Shown: positions 1 to 8,267 of the stretch, one piece after another
Numbering within the stretch: position 1 is the stretch's first letter
How the letters are laid out: every line of letters begins with the position of its first letter
Assembly (NCBI GenBank): GCA_003024985.2
Contig: PXIH01S0096283.1
DNA length: 10,023 bases
Strand: one strand, 5' to 3'
DNA from: Euperipatoides rowelli
Lineage: Eukaryota; Onychophora; Udeonychophora; Euonychophora; Peripatopsidae
Program-made: the position numbers and the translations under genes
The notes under the pieces: model-generated
The model's input: only the letters and a program-made list of their open reading frames with translations
What the model was told of the DNA's origin: nothing
The model's database searches: none

Positions 1-400
1 AACTAAAAACAAACCTAATAAACAAAATGAATTCTAGTTTCCAAAATGAATTCTAGTACCTATCAAAGGTCTTCCTGATATCAGAGAAAACCACTGAAGC
101 ATCCCAAGAATCTAAATATTGAGTGGATGACCCCTTCAAACTGCATTATATTCATGATGTTAGCTAAAATATTTTTGCAATGATGTAATCACAATCTATT
201 CAAACACCTTAAGATATTGCAGATGTGAGTGAAATAGGCCTAATCTGGGATAGATCGATAGGATTTGGATTTTTTTTATTGGAATAAAGAATGGAAATTT
301 CTATTGGTAGGGACAATTTTCTGCTTGGATAAAAGTATGTATCAGAGAACAGATAGGATGAGCCAGAAAACCTGCAAATATATAAAGTTTGGAACATCAA
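1..400 (-). pseudogene. LINE reverse transcriptase fragment
   Basis: Read on the minus strand, 212-241 encodes RPISLTSAIS, the conserved early motif of non-LTR retrotransposon reverse transcriptases, preceded by KKNPNPIDLSQ (up to about 275). Further along the same frame, 62-145 encodes a recognisable RT block: a degenerate 'GxxKGxST' stretch (SLKGSSTQYLD), then VVFSDIRKTFD at about 62-90, which corresponds to RT motif A containing one catalytic Asp. Several in-frame stops lie between these blocks (first at 209-211), so it is dead. An intact RT would copy element RNA at a nicked target. The fragment continues off the left edge. The endonuclease fragment at 1333-1650 is on the same strand and upstream in reading order, so both probably come from one LINE. 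Clade (CR1/jockey/L2-like) cannot be fixed by eye. Confidence 0.72.
23..57. repeat. Short tandem duplication, 19-bp period
   Basis: The 16-base string CAAAATGAATTCTAGT occurs twice exactly, at 23-38 and 42-57, each copy containing an EcoRI-type GAATTC. It lies just past RT motif A on the minus strand and may itself be a small duplication that damaged the RT frame. Confidence 0.8.
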
Positions 401-469
401 AAGGAGTATTCTGGTACTTACTATAAAACTTGCTTAGGATGAATTTCTGGTATAATGCTACAACTTTTA

Positions 470-1332
470 TAANTAAAACTAACTTTCCAATACAATATTG
501 GTAGATTTTTACCATGCACATAGCCCATTTTATAGTTATTTTTTTAGAATTATATGTAAAAAGAGCCCAGACATAAATTTTACAACATGCAACCACTGAT
601 GTTATAATATTGAATTTCAGGTAGAGTAATACACATTTTATAAAACATTTGGAATAAACTTATATATTTTTAAAATCGAAATTTAATTCAGATTACAAAA
701 AGCAAAACCAAAAAAATCCCATCTCAAACGACAGAGAAAAAGTAATGAAAAATGTAAGATAAACTGGCTTTTTATTTAATAGCTGACATTTAGAAACAAA
801 TTATTCGTTTAGCCTAACTCATTAAAACAAAAATTTGTTTGTTGGATTCAATAAATAGAACAAAAAAAAAAAAAAAAGTTTTTTTTCTATCTGTTATAGA
901 TTTTGCAATATAGAGCAATGTATTATCTGGCCATACTTGAAATACAAGTAAAATTAATGCCCACTTTTATAAATATAAAAATAGAAAAAAATATGTTTGT
1001 TAGAATTTTTTTTTATTTATATTATGAAATTCTTGACAATAAATAGAACAAAAAAATAATATTTAGGTTTTTTTCTATCTGTTACAGATTTTGAAATATT
1101 TAACATAATGTATTATTAGAACAAAGCCTATAAGCTTATAATGAATGCAGCTATAAGAAATATAATCACAAATTAAATCTGTTTGTTGGGATTTTTTTTC
1201 TTTATAGAATAAAATTCCTGACAATAAATAGAACATAAATATGTGTAATAATTTCATTATTACACAATTTTGGAAACTTTTATACAGATGATTCTATAAG
1301 TCATACAAATTACAACATTGACTGCTTGAAGG
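470..1332 (-). mobile_element. PiggyBac-like non-autonomous element, copy L
   Basis: The reverse complement of about 470-1300 aligns almost end to end with 5735-6556 (roughly 80% identical by eye, with small indels), so this is an inverted copy of the element at 5699-6652. Its outer end abuts TTAA at 1333-1336 and, read inward, starts CCTTCAAGCAGTC. That resembles the CCTATGAGCGGCCG end of copy R, with differences that are mostly transitions. The TTAA lies about the same distance from the shared TAGAATC block in both copies (47 versus 44 bases). The other end (towards 430-470) shows no clear terminal repeat or TTAA, so this copy is probably truncated. No transposase is present. It lies between an endonuclease and an RT fragment of a LINE on the same strand, implying insertion into that LINE. 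Ambiguous base at 473. Confidence 0.68.
836..1260. repeat. Internal tandem repeat (~187 bp) of copy L
   Basis: The anchor CAATAAATAGAAC recurs at 849, 1037 and 1222, spacings of 188 and 185 bases. It is followed in the first two units by an A-rich tract and TTTTTTCTATCTGTTA(T/C)AGATTTTG. That gives two full units and a partial third. The first unit carries a 17-A run after the anchor. The same periodicity is present in copy R. Confidence 0.8.
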
Positions 1333-1650
1333 TTAAACAAATAAAGATTGAGGTCAATAAAGTCTCCTAAAATAAAAATGGAGGCATTTGTATTAACCAC
1401 AAATTAATACATTAATAATTGCTTATCATAACTGTCTTTCGGAGGATAATACAGTAAAATAATAGTAAACCACTGACACTGGATCGGAGACAAATAAGAG
1501 GGCTTAGAAATTGCAAATACAACCTCCAACCCAACACAATAAGCAGATGAAGTTTGATGAAAAGTAATTGAATTTTAAATATACAAGCTATCACTCTCAC
1601 CAAGATGTGTGTCCTTTCTTTTTATCAGCAGTGAAAAGAAGTAAAATGGT
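1333..1650 (-). pseudogene. LINE endonuclease (APE-type) fragment
   Basis: On the minus strand one frame reads YYPPKDSYDKQLL at about 1413-1451, matching the 'YRPP' block of APE-type LINE endonucleases, and then SIFILGDFIDLN at about 1347-1385, matching the 'GDFN' catalytic-region motif. One in-frame stop lies between them. Upstream in the same frame, AYCVGLEVVFAISK (about 1495-1540) and LYI-stop-NSI (about 1565-1590) fit the preceding endonuclease strands. An intact domain would nick target DNA for target-primed reverse transcription. Here the frame ends at the TTAA where copy L begins. The N-terminal part may reach 1740, but I cannot recognise it. Identity rests on motif recognition by eye. 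Confidence 0.6.
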
Positions 1651-1782
1651 AGGCTAATCTCAAAACTCTCAATATTAGAATTGTAATCCACGTTTACATG
1701 AAAACCAAAAGCTCTTGCCTATATACCTGACTATAACAATAACATGTACCTTCTCAATCTTTCCAACAATGGAGGTAGAATG

Positions 1783-1790
1783 GCATAAAG
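1783..1790. repeat. 8-bp target duplication, left, of hAT element 1
   Basis: GCATAAAG immediately precedes the CAGGGGTCGGCAA terminus and is repeated exactly at 2861-2868 just after the opposite terminus. Eight bases is the hAT hallmark. Confidence 0.9.
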
Positions 1791-1866
1791 CAGGGGTCGG
1801 CAATGTGGCGCCCGTGGTGAGTTTTTTTTTTGCGCCCTCACTACATTACACATAAATACTAGCGTT

Positions 1867-2099
1867 GTCTCGGTTCCGTGGTCGAGCGGATTTACTTCCG
1901 CTTGATGAACCGAAGGCATATGCCGAGGTGTACAGGTTCGAGCCTCGGCTTGGGCAGTTAAGGAACGGTTTTTTCCCTAGCTTTAACAGCTCACCTCGGG
2001 TTTTTCCAAGTAAGCTGCCCTTGTAACATCAAGGAACCTGTTAGTACAAGTTTCAATCAGTTATATATTCAATTATTATAAGTTCAATTTAAGTTATTA
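1867..2099 (+). mobile_element. tRNA-derived SINE inside hAT element 1
   Basis: A tRNA-like head has an RNA polymerase III A box TGGTCGAGCGG at 1879-1889 and a B box GGTTCGAGCC at 1935-1944. Both match consensus, about 46 bases apart. The GTGGTCGAGCGG stretch resembles Ser/Leu-type tRNAs, and GGCATATGCC at 1914-1923 could be a variable-arm hairpin. The T stem pairs poorly, so it is not a functional tRNA. A non-tRNA body of about 120 bases follows, then an AT-rich tail. The 17-base string ACATAAATACTAGCGTT flanks it exactly at 1850-1866 and 2100-2116, the target duplication left by LINE-driven retroposition. It inserted after the hAT element was in place. Confidence 0.9.
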
Positions 2100-2299
2100 A
2101 CATAAATACTAGCGTTTGCCTGATTAACTCCACATCCATCTGACAGCGAATTTGATCTTAAAATAAAACTAATAAATCAATAAAATAAAAGTAATAAATG
2201 AATATAGTCTAATTAAGTATGGTCGGTTGCAATTCGCTAAATCTTATCAAAATATGTGCATTAATTCATTTCTAATGTTATTTTTTTTTTAATGTTACC

Positions 2300-2765
2300 A
2301 TTAATAAATCAAATCTATGGGAGCTGCCATTTTGAAACTGAGAACGAGGGAGGTATCACGAGACTCTCACAAGTTAAGTTTTAAATGTTTTTTTTTTTTT
2401 AAAAAAAGAAACAAATCAACCAGATAGAACTTGAAAAAAATCCTATTTGTTGAAACAAAAACAAAAAACGTGAATTACAATTTTTAATATTAAAATAAAA
2501 TAATACATTGCATAATAATACATTGTAATCATATTTCATAAGGCAGGAAAACAATAGAAAATTTCAAAGAATTAATAAAGGTAAGATAATTTTCTTTTTT
2601 AACTGTTGGACCAGCCGTAAACATTTCTAATCAAAAATTACAGTACATCATATTTTTAGTAACATAATATAAAGGGACAGAAAATTTTATTTTTGTAAGA
2701 TTGTAATCTATACCGTCCTGTTAATAAATCAAATCTATGAGAGCTGCAATTTAGAAACTGAAAAT
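2300..2765. repeat. Internal direct repeat pair in hAT element 1
   Basis: A block of about 45 bases beginning TTAATAAATCAAATCTATG, followed by (G/A)GAGCTGC(C/A)ATTT, occurs at about 2300-2345 and again at about 2719-2765, around 420 bases apart in the same orientation. In each copy the sequence right after it is purine-rich (GAACGAGGG versus AAAATGGGGG). The coordinates span both copies and the spacer. It looks like an internal segmental duplication within the element. Confidence 0.7.
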
Positions 2766-2860
2766 GGGGGGGGGGGGATTGTTAATGTGTATATCATGCG
2801 CCCCCAATAACTTTTGACTTTTTATTGCACTTTTAATGACAATAAGGTTGCCGACCCTTG

Positions 2861-2868
2861 GCATAAAG
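2861..2868. repeat. 8-bp target duplication, right, of hAT element 1
   Basis: GCATAAAG is an exact copy of 1783-1790, directly abutting the element's right terminus. Confidence 0.9.
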
Positions 2869-3534
2869 GATAGTAGGAAAATGATATTTTTTTTGTGACT
2901 TAATAATTTTTTTTTCATCACATTCTCTTAAACAGTTCCTTCTTTAAATTCCTGAAAGAAACTGCTAATATGTGTTTGAATCGATTTTGGGTTTAATAAA
3001 CATTGTTTTGATTGAAAATCAGCTCTACAACCCCTAATGGGATTAAAATATTTAAATATATTACATTATAACAGTTTTAAGATTACAGTAAAATCTGATG
3101 TTAACTTTCTATTTGTATATCGAAAAGATTTTAAAAGAGAGCAATACTTCTTTATATTCCTGGATCCACAGTGTACCCCCATAATTTTTTTATGTACATA
3201 TAATTTAATTGTTTGTGTGCATGACAGTCCCCATCCACAATAAAATTAACTTGAGTAGACATTCCGACTCTGGGATATTTGTCTTGTAGACACCATTTTC
3301 CAAAATGGCAGACACAATAAATTGATTTTAAATACATTTGGACCTATTTAAATAAGAATCTGTTGGGAAGATATTGATATATCCTAAAATAAATTCCATA
3401 TGATTTTTTCATGTAAAGCAAGTAGGTTTTGTGTAATCCGCCATGCAAACAATAATAATTGTGGTTTAGTTAGTGTTGACTAATACAATGGTTGTTTCTA
3501 TTGTTTTCTATCTAAACTTCAACTCAAACTGACA
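2869..3534. other. No recognisable gene
   Basis: AT-rich sequence without a convincing coding frame; short open stretches here lack domain-like composition. It holds a 16-bp perfect-arm palindrome, CCATTTTCCAAAATGG at 3293-3308. This could be the 5' flank of the decayed gene that starts near 3535, but no promoter element can be supported. Confidence 0.5.
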
Positions 3535-5698
3535 ATGGTAAATGCCAAGTTTAAGTACACCATTAGGCATAAACTATATTGTTTATTATGTCATGGACTA
3601 GTCATGTACCATCCATCTAGTAATGATTGCAGTGTAAAAACCAAATATGCTGAAGTTTTTGTGATAAATATTGTAAAGATAGTACTGAATGGAAAACACT
3701 ACATTTGTTTACTCCATGGTATGCTTACTGTATCAGACAGTACACAAGCCATGAGGTGGAATGCTTTTTGGACAAAAAAATCATTTGGTATTACAAGGAC
3801 ATATTTGATAAATACCTAAGTTGAGGAAAACACTACAAGCCAGAAATGGAAGTACATCTAAATTGATATTCAACTCACTTAAGAATGCCTGAAGAAAACT
3901 GAAACATGACTTTGAGGAGTTTGATTCTGAACATTGTAAGAAATCTAAGATTTGCAAGTATTTCAGTGTATTCTTATGTAAAGTTGATTTAATGTAGAAT
4001 CTTGTGACTTTAACCGTGAGGATAACTGAGTGATTCATGTGGAAACTGTTGAATAACTAATTACATTGTTCCAAGTATACAATTGTATTAATTACCTGTG
4101 GTATGACTCTTGTACNTAGAGCGAATTAAGATGCTAGAAGTGGACAATTCTTTTATTTATAGTAATTTCACCCAAAGCCTGTTTGCAGTATATGACAGGG
4201 AAGGAAAATTCAATGATGTTGCTCCTAATATGAAACTGGAGAAAATGATACAAAGGTCACAATAAAGTTCAAAATCTATTGTCTGTCAAACTAGGAAAAA
4301 TGAATATGTGGCTGAATGGCAACTGGTATAACACAAAATTCTGGCAATCAGTAACATATTTCAAGAAATGACTAATACCGAGGTAATGGATCATTCAGTT
4401 ACTCCCCATGAGCTTAGTTGATAGAAAATGAGATACTTTTTAACACCAAATAAAAAAAACCTATTGAACTTCATGTTTGAGAATGGAAATCTTTATGATG
4501 TTACCTGTCATGTCTCTCTATATGACTTCAAAATGAAAGTGTGTTGATGAAGATAATAGGTATGCCGGCTAAACATTTTTGAGAATGCATCTAAATCATA
4601 CAAGTAATTTCAAGAAGAGAGATTCATTTCAAAATATAAAAAAAACTGGAAGGAACCAAGATCTGTGGTTAAATTTCCCTACTTCAGTGACACAACTCCC
4701 CAACTAAAAAGTCAATAACAGTTGGCATAACACCTAAAGAAATAGCAAAAGCACAGAAAGCTATGGAAATAACACAAGACAGGGGTGAATGTCTCAAGAA
4801 CATTTTTATTTATTCTTTGCTTCATACTAAAAGGTTGTTTAAAGGCAGTACTGCAACTAAACCTGATAGAGATATCTTGAGTGATTATGTGTTGAAACCA
4901 TTGTCCGATTTAAACACAGTTGTAATTGGGGATTTTATGTCACAAGTTTGAAAGCATAAATGGCGTGAGAAAACATTTAGACAGGTAGTAAATGGACCAA
5001 TCATAAATCTGCAGTCGGTTTATTCTTTGCAGGAGTTTCACATTATCTTTAATATTTAGGTGGCACTTTGTATCAAGGAAGGAGAAAGGCTTAGATGAGA
5101 CTATAACAATGGGATTGTTGAATTTGTGAATATTGGTCCTGATACTCCAACTCCTGTTCAGATTATCAAATTCTGGACATCATCAAAAATTAAAATGAAT
5201 CTACATCAATTAGTCTGCCAAATTATTCCGGACAATCCATTCAGGCATGCATACCAATTATTACAAGTGGCATGATAGTGGATGACAACTTTACCACAGC
5301 AGAACTGTACACTAATGTTAAAAGAACTGAGGTTCAGGAACTAAGAAGTACTATTGAGGAGACTGATCATCACATAGTGCCAAAAACTAACTGGTCACTT
5401 GAGAAAAGTGTCAAGCATGCAATCATATTATCAAATGATACAGATATGATCTTGCTACTGCTGAGGTACAATGTGATATTCCAAAGAAAAGTTTAGAATA
5501 ACTTTGAGACATGTTTAGAACTGGAGAGAAACAATGTTGCTTACCTTTACATCAACTCCTCATCATGCTAGCACCTGAAGTGTGCAGTGTTATTGTGAAG
5601 TGTCACATTCTAAATAGTGATGATGTTTTAAGAAAAGTTGAAACTTAACCTGGAGCAATAAAAGAAGAACCTTCGAGCGACCACACTCAAAATTTTAA
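3535..5698 (+). pseudogene. PIN-like-domain family gene relic, 5' part
   Basis: A decayed intronless gene read by hopping between frames, matching a large uncharacterised, multi-copy invertebrate protein family that I know only by motif. Segments: an opening stretch from ATG 3535 (94 codons, assignment weak); a frame from 3821 with SKLIFNSLKN and DFEEFDSEHCKKSK; one frame from about 4150 to 4547 with NMKLEKMIQRSQ, RKNEYVAEWQLV, HKILAISN and MDHS, broken by stops; 4709-4948 with TPKEIAKAQKAMEI; about 5035-5260 with NGIVEFVNIGPDTPTP and a TGA just before it; 5254-5493 with GMIVDDNF, AELYTN, a degenerate 'HEEAD' site (IEETD) and ILSNDTD at about 5422-5445; 5511-5698 with TGEKQCCLPLHQL and VKCHILNSDD. 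SNDTD resembles acidic metal-binding motifs of PIN/FEN-type nucleases, so a nuclease-like role is inference. It is interrupted at TTAA 5695-5698 and resumes at 6657. Ambiguous base at 4116. Confidence 0.75.
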
Positions 5699-6652
5699 CA
5701 TGAGCTGTTGGGTCGCCTGTCGTAATATTCATAGAATCCTCTGTATAAAAGTTTCCAAATATATGTAATAATGAAATAATTACACATATTTATGTTCTAT
5801 TTATTTTCAGGAATTTAATTATATAAAGAAAAGAAAATTCTAACAATTATATTTTTTTGTGATTATAATTCTAATAGCTGCATTCATTATAAGCTTCTAT
5901 ATACTTTAGGCTATGTTCAAATAATACATTGTTCTATATTGCAAAATCTATAACAGATCGAAAAAAACGTAAATATTATATTTTGTTCTATTTATTTTCA
6001 AGGTTTTCATCATATAAAGCAAAAAATTCTGACAAACAGATTTTCTCCTATTGTCATATTTATAAAAGTTGGGCATTAATTTTGCTTGTATTTCCAGTAT
6101 GACCAGATAATACATTGTTCTATATTACAAAATCTATAACAGATAGAAAAAAACTTAAATATCATTTTTTTGTTCTATTTATTGTCAAAAATTTGATCAT
6201 ATAAAGAAAAAAAAATTCTGACTAACAATTTTTTTTTTATATGTACACCAATTTGTTTCTAAATGTCAGCTATAAAAAAAAAGCCAGATTATCTTACATT
6301 TTTTATTACATTTGAGAAATAATTTTTTGGTTTTGATTTTTGAAATCTGCATTAAATTTCGATTTTAAAAATAAATAAGTTTATTCCTAAATGTTTTATA
6401 CTATGTGTATTAGCCAATATTATTACATCAGCGGTTGTGTGTCATAAAATTTATGTCTGGGCATCTTTTTACAGTTAATTCTAAAAAATAACTATAAAAT
6501 TGGCTATTTGCATGGTAAAAACCTACCATCATTGTGGTTGGGTGTTAGTTTTAGGAATAGAAGGCATCGATAAATCTACAAGTCTTTACACATAGACACA
6601 TTTTATAAAAAAATTGAAATTGTCATAAATTTATGACACGGCCGCTCATAGG
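5699..6652 (+). mobile_element. PiggyBac-like non-autonomous element, copy R
   Basis: This 954-bp element is flanked by TTAA on both sides (5695-5698 and 6653-6656), the piggyBac target duplication. Its right end read inward is CCTATGAGCGGCCG, then TGTCATAAATTTATGAC, which contains the perfect palindrome GTCATAAATTTATGAC (6622-6637). Its left end is CATGAGCTGTTGGGTCG, then TGTCGTAATATTCAT, a degraded inverted counterpart apparently lacking two bases. There is no transposase. The body holds a tandem repeat of about 187 bp. It interrupts the PIN-like family gene: taking out the element and one TTAA puts ...HTQNF next to the following NVWTQTAK block almost without loss, supporting clean insertion. 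The family label rests on TTAA plus the CC-starting ends, not on a transposase. Confidence 0.75.
5790..6190. repeat. Internal tandem repeat (~187 bp) of copy R
   Basis: GTTCTATTTATT starts at 5794, 5985 and 6172, spacings of 191 and 187. Each is followed by TTTCA or GTCA, and AATCTATAACAGAT(C/A)GAAAAAAAC lies before the second and third. TAATACATTGTTCTATATT also repeats (about 5932 and 6110). This is the reverse-complement counterpart of the array in copy L. Confidence 0.8.
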
Positions 6653-6656
6653 TTAA

Positions 6657-7022
6657 CAATTTGGTGAAAAAATAATATTTTAAATGTGTGGACACAAACT
6701 GCTAAAGTTGACAAATTTGATGATATAAGATTAATTTGTTATATGCAGTTGAATAAATCACTTGCAAAACTCCCACAAACTTCTACATCTATTAGGGGAC
6801 ATTTTCAACATGCATGCCTAGGTCATCAGAGAGTAATTCATAGTTTTGTCACCTGACTATTCAATGTTAAACTCTGTGAACCAATGAAGTGTCTGAGACC
6901 TGTACCTGAGAAATTGTTGACTTATTGTGTGGCTGTAAAACAAGCAACACAAAACCATGTACCTGCAAGAAAGTCAATTATGTTGTTTCGTGATCTGCAT
7001 TAAAAGAACTGCCAAAATGATT
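6657..7022 (+). pseudogene. PIN-like-domain family gene relic, 3' part
   Basis: This continues the gene broken at 5698. One frame, with VWTQTAK at 6686-6706, FDDIRLICYMQ from 6716, LPQTSTSIRGHFQHA and then LRPVPEKLLT near 6890-6922, corresponds to the family's C-terminal region ('FD.LR', 'LPPTS...GH', 'LRPIPE'). A TGA follows FVT near 6853. A frameshift near 6925 leads to the Cys-rich tail CGCKTSNTKPCTCKK at 6928-6972, as in relatives ending in a CxC-type metal-binding-like cluster, and it stops at TGA 6991-6993. The order and the family match are continuous with the 5' part, so this is one gene split by copy R rather than two genes. Confidence 0.72.
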
Positions 7023-7088
7023 TATAAAAATTTGAATATTGATCTCTATGTATTTATGTCCATGTTTGTTTATTGTATTTAATTTGTT

Positions 7089-7094
7089 AATAAA
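7089..7094 (+). promoter_or_regulatory. Poly(A) signal of the decayed gene
   Basis: AATAAA lies about 70-100 bases after the end of the PIN-family relic and is followed by a GT-rich stretch (TTGTTCATGTTGTGT), the usual layout of an animal polyadenylation site. In AT-rich DNA a chance match is possible. Confidence 0.4.
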
Positions 7095-7110
7095 AATTGT
7101 TCATGTTGTG

Positions 7111-7315
7111 TACTGCTCTGGTATTCCAGTGGTTAGCATGGATGCCACCAGAGTTTATGCATATAAATAATCATAGGTTTGATCCTTGGCAGCCCTGGTG
7201 CTGGAAAATGGCAATTTTTCCTTTTGTTTGTTATCTTTTAGGTTTATTGGATACATTTAAGAACTTGATTTTTCCCGGACAACCCAAGATGAACATCTTT
7301 TTATACATCAAACCA
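7111..7315 (+). mobile_element. tRNA-derived SINE-like element 2
   Basis: CAGTGGTTAGCATGG at 7127-7141 resembles a tRNA D-arm/A box. GGTTTGATCC at 7176-7185 matches the B box with one C-to-T change, about 45 bases downstream. A body follows with GGAAAATGGCAATTTTTCC at 7203-7221, comparable to GGAACGGTTTTTTCC in the first SINE, and it ends near an A-rich tract. I found no convincing target duplication, so the boundaries are approximate. The open frame across it (from 7097) is not a gene. The tRNA source differs from that of the first SINE. Confidence 0.6.
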
Positions 7316-7379
7316 AAGTTGAAAATAGAAAAAAAAATTACTTGTAAATATGTAAATAAAGGTCAACTTTGATAGTATA

Positions 7380-8259
7380 TTTCCACTTTTGTTGTAAATT
7401 TCCTTGAATGAAGGGCTGCTTTAAATCAAGCTTTAGATTATCACTTAGTATGACAAATAGACCAATTGTCAAATGTGCTGACTCGTGTAAATGTTATGTC
7501 ATAAACCACAACTTAAAATTTTCCAATTAAAAAATACATGAAAATTTGTAAATTATTGTTTTTTTTTAATATTTTTTAAAACATTAGCCCTAGAACTTTT
7601 TCTGGATGAATTATTTTATTTAAGCTCTGACCTCTAAACTCTTTCTGGTGAACAATTAATTTATTTTTGTTTAAAAGTGTTTTTATTTCATTTGTAAATT
7701 GTCTGTGTTTCATGACTTACTTTTTCCCACTTTCAAATTCACTCTATGGGGGCATATCAACAAATGCTGGGAAACCGGAAATGACAGTTGGATCAAACTT
7801 TTCTTACCCATACAGTGTATTATTGTAAATTCTGAGTAGAATGTATCATTGTTTCATTCTTATTGGAGGAGAAACTGCACACTCTAAACTTGACAAATGT
7901 ATTCATTTCAAGCGGTTGAACCCTGCATTTTTTTATACTTTACAAAATTTATAAAATTTGATGTCTAATTTTTTTTTCTTCGATTATACTTATGTTAACT
8001 TGATTGCTACCAGAATCCACAGCACTCCTATGTATCATCTTTAAATATTTCAAACTGTTATAAAATCTATACTGTATCTTAGCCTTAAAACATAAAAATG
8101 GATGAGGTGGATAATGAGGCACTCTGTGTGGCAGTTTTCACCACAATCAGAGATGTTATATATAAAACAAACAAGAGTTGTAATTCTGAACAAAATGATG
8201 CAGCATTTATTCCACACAGCCCCGAGTCCATGTTGGCAGTTAACACTTAGCCAGTAACC
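7380..8259. other. No recognisable gene
   Basis: AT-rich sequence without domain-like frames. A possible degenerate tandem duplication of about 44 bp lies at 7587-7672: ACTTTTTCTGGATGAATTATTTT, shortened here to its ACTTTTTCTGG core, versus ACTCTTTCTGG, each followed by an AATTA and T-rich stretch. Nothing else is supported. Confidence 0.4.
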
Positions 8260-8267
8260 GTGTATAT

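Larger units (their letters stand above)
1791..2860. mobile_element. Non-autonomous hAT-like transposon 1
   Basis: This 1,070-bp element starts CAGGGGTCGGCAATG and ends TTGCCGACCCTTG, whose reverse complement is CAAGGGTCGGCAA. That gives 12 of 13 matching terminal bases of the CAgggGTCGGCAA type common in animal hAT elements. It is flanked by a perfect 8-bp duplication, GCATAAAG. GCGCCC motifs lie near both ends (1808, 1832 and 2799). There is no transposase frame, so it would need one in trans. A 233-bp SINE lies inside (1867-2099), so the hAT part alone is about 820 bp. It also holds an internal direct repeat (about 2300-2345 and 2720-2765), long T runs and a 12-G run at 2766-2777. Confidence 0.9.

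Noticed and set aside
470-1332. A Helitron-type element, since some non-autonomous Helitrons (for example in bivalves) carry tandem cores of about 160-190 bp.
   Set aside because: The copies have inverted ends and TTAA duplications rather than a TC start, a CTRR end and an A/T insertion site. It remains a fallback if the genome search contradicts the TTAA ends.
1731-1919. 62-codon open frame on the minus strand.
   Set aside because: It spans the hAT terminus and part of the SINE head, so it is a product of the insertion junction, not a gene.
1867-1950. A functional tRNA gene.
   Set aside because: The A and B boxes are good, but the T stem and acceptor do not pair properly, and it is followed by a SINE body with target duplications.
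3037-3337. Overlapping short open frames on both strands (3037-3243 and 3152-3337).
   Set aside because: No recognisable motif and no link to neighbouring relics; expected by chance in this length of sequence.
470-6556. A single foldback or Polinton-like transposon with ~830-bp terminal inverted repeats and the PIN gene as cargo.
   Set aside because: The PIN-family gene continues beyond the right arm (6657-7022), and the left arm lies inside a LINE. Copy R has its own TTAA at both sides. Two independent insertions fit better.
7097-7372. 91-codon open frame on the plus strand.
   Set aside because: It covers the tRNA-like A and B boxes and the body of SINE 2, and the composition is not protein-like.
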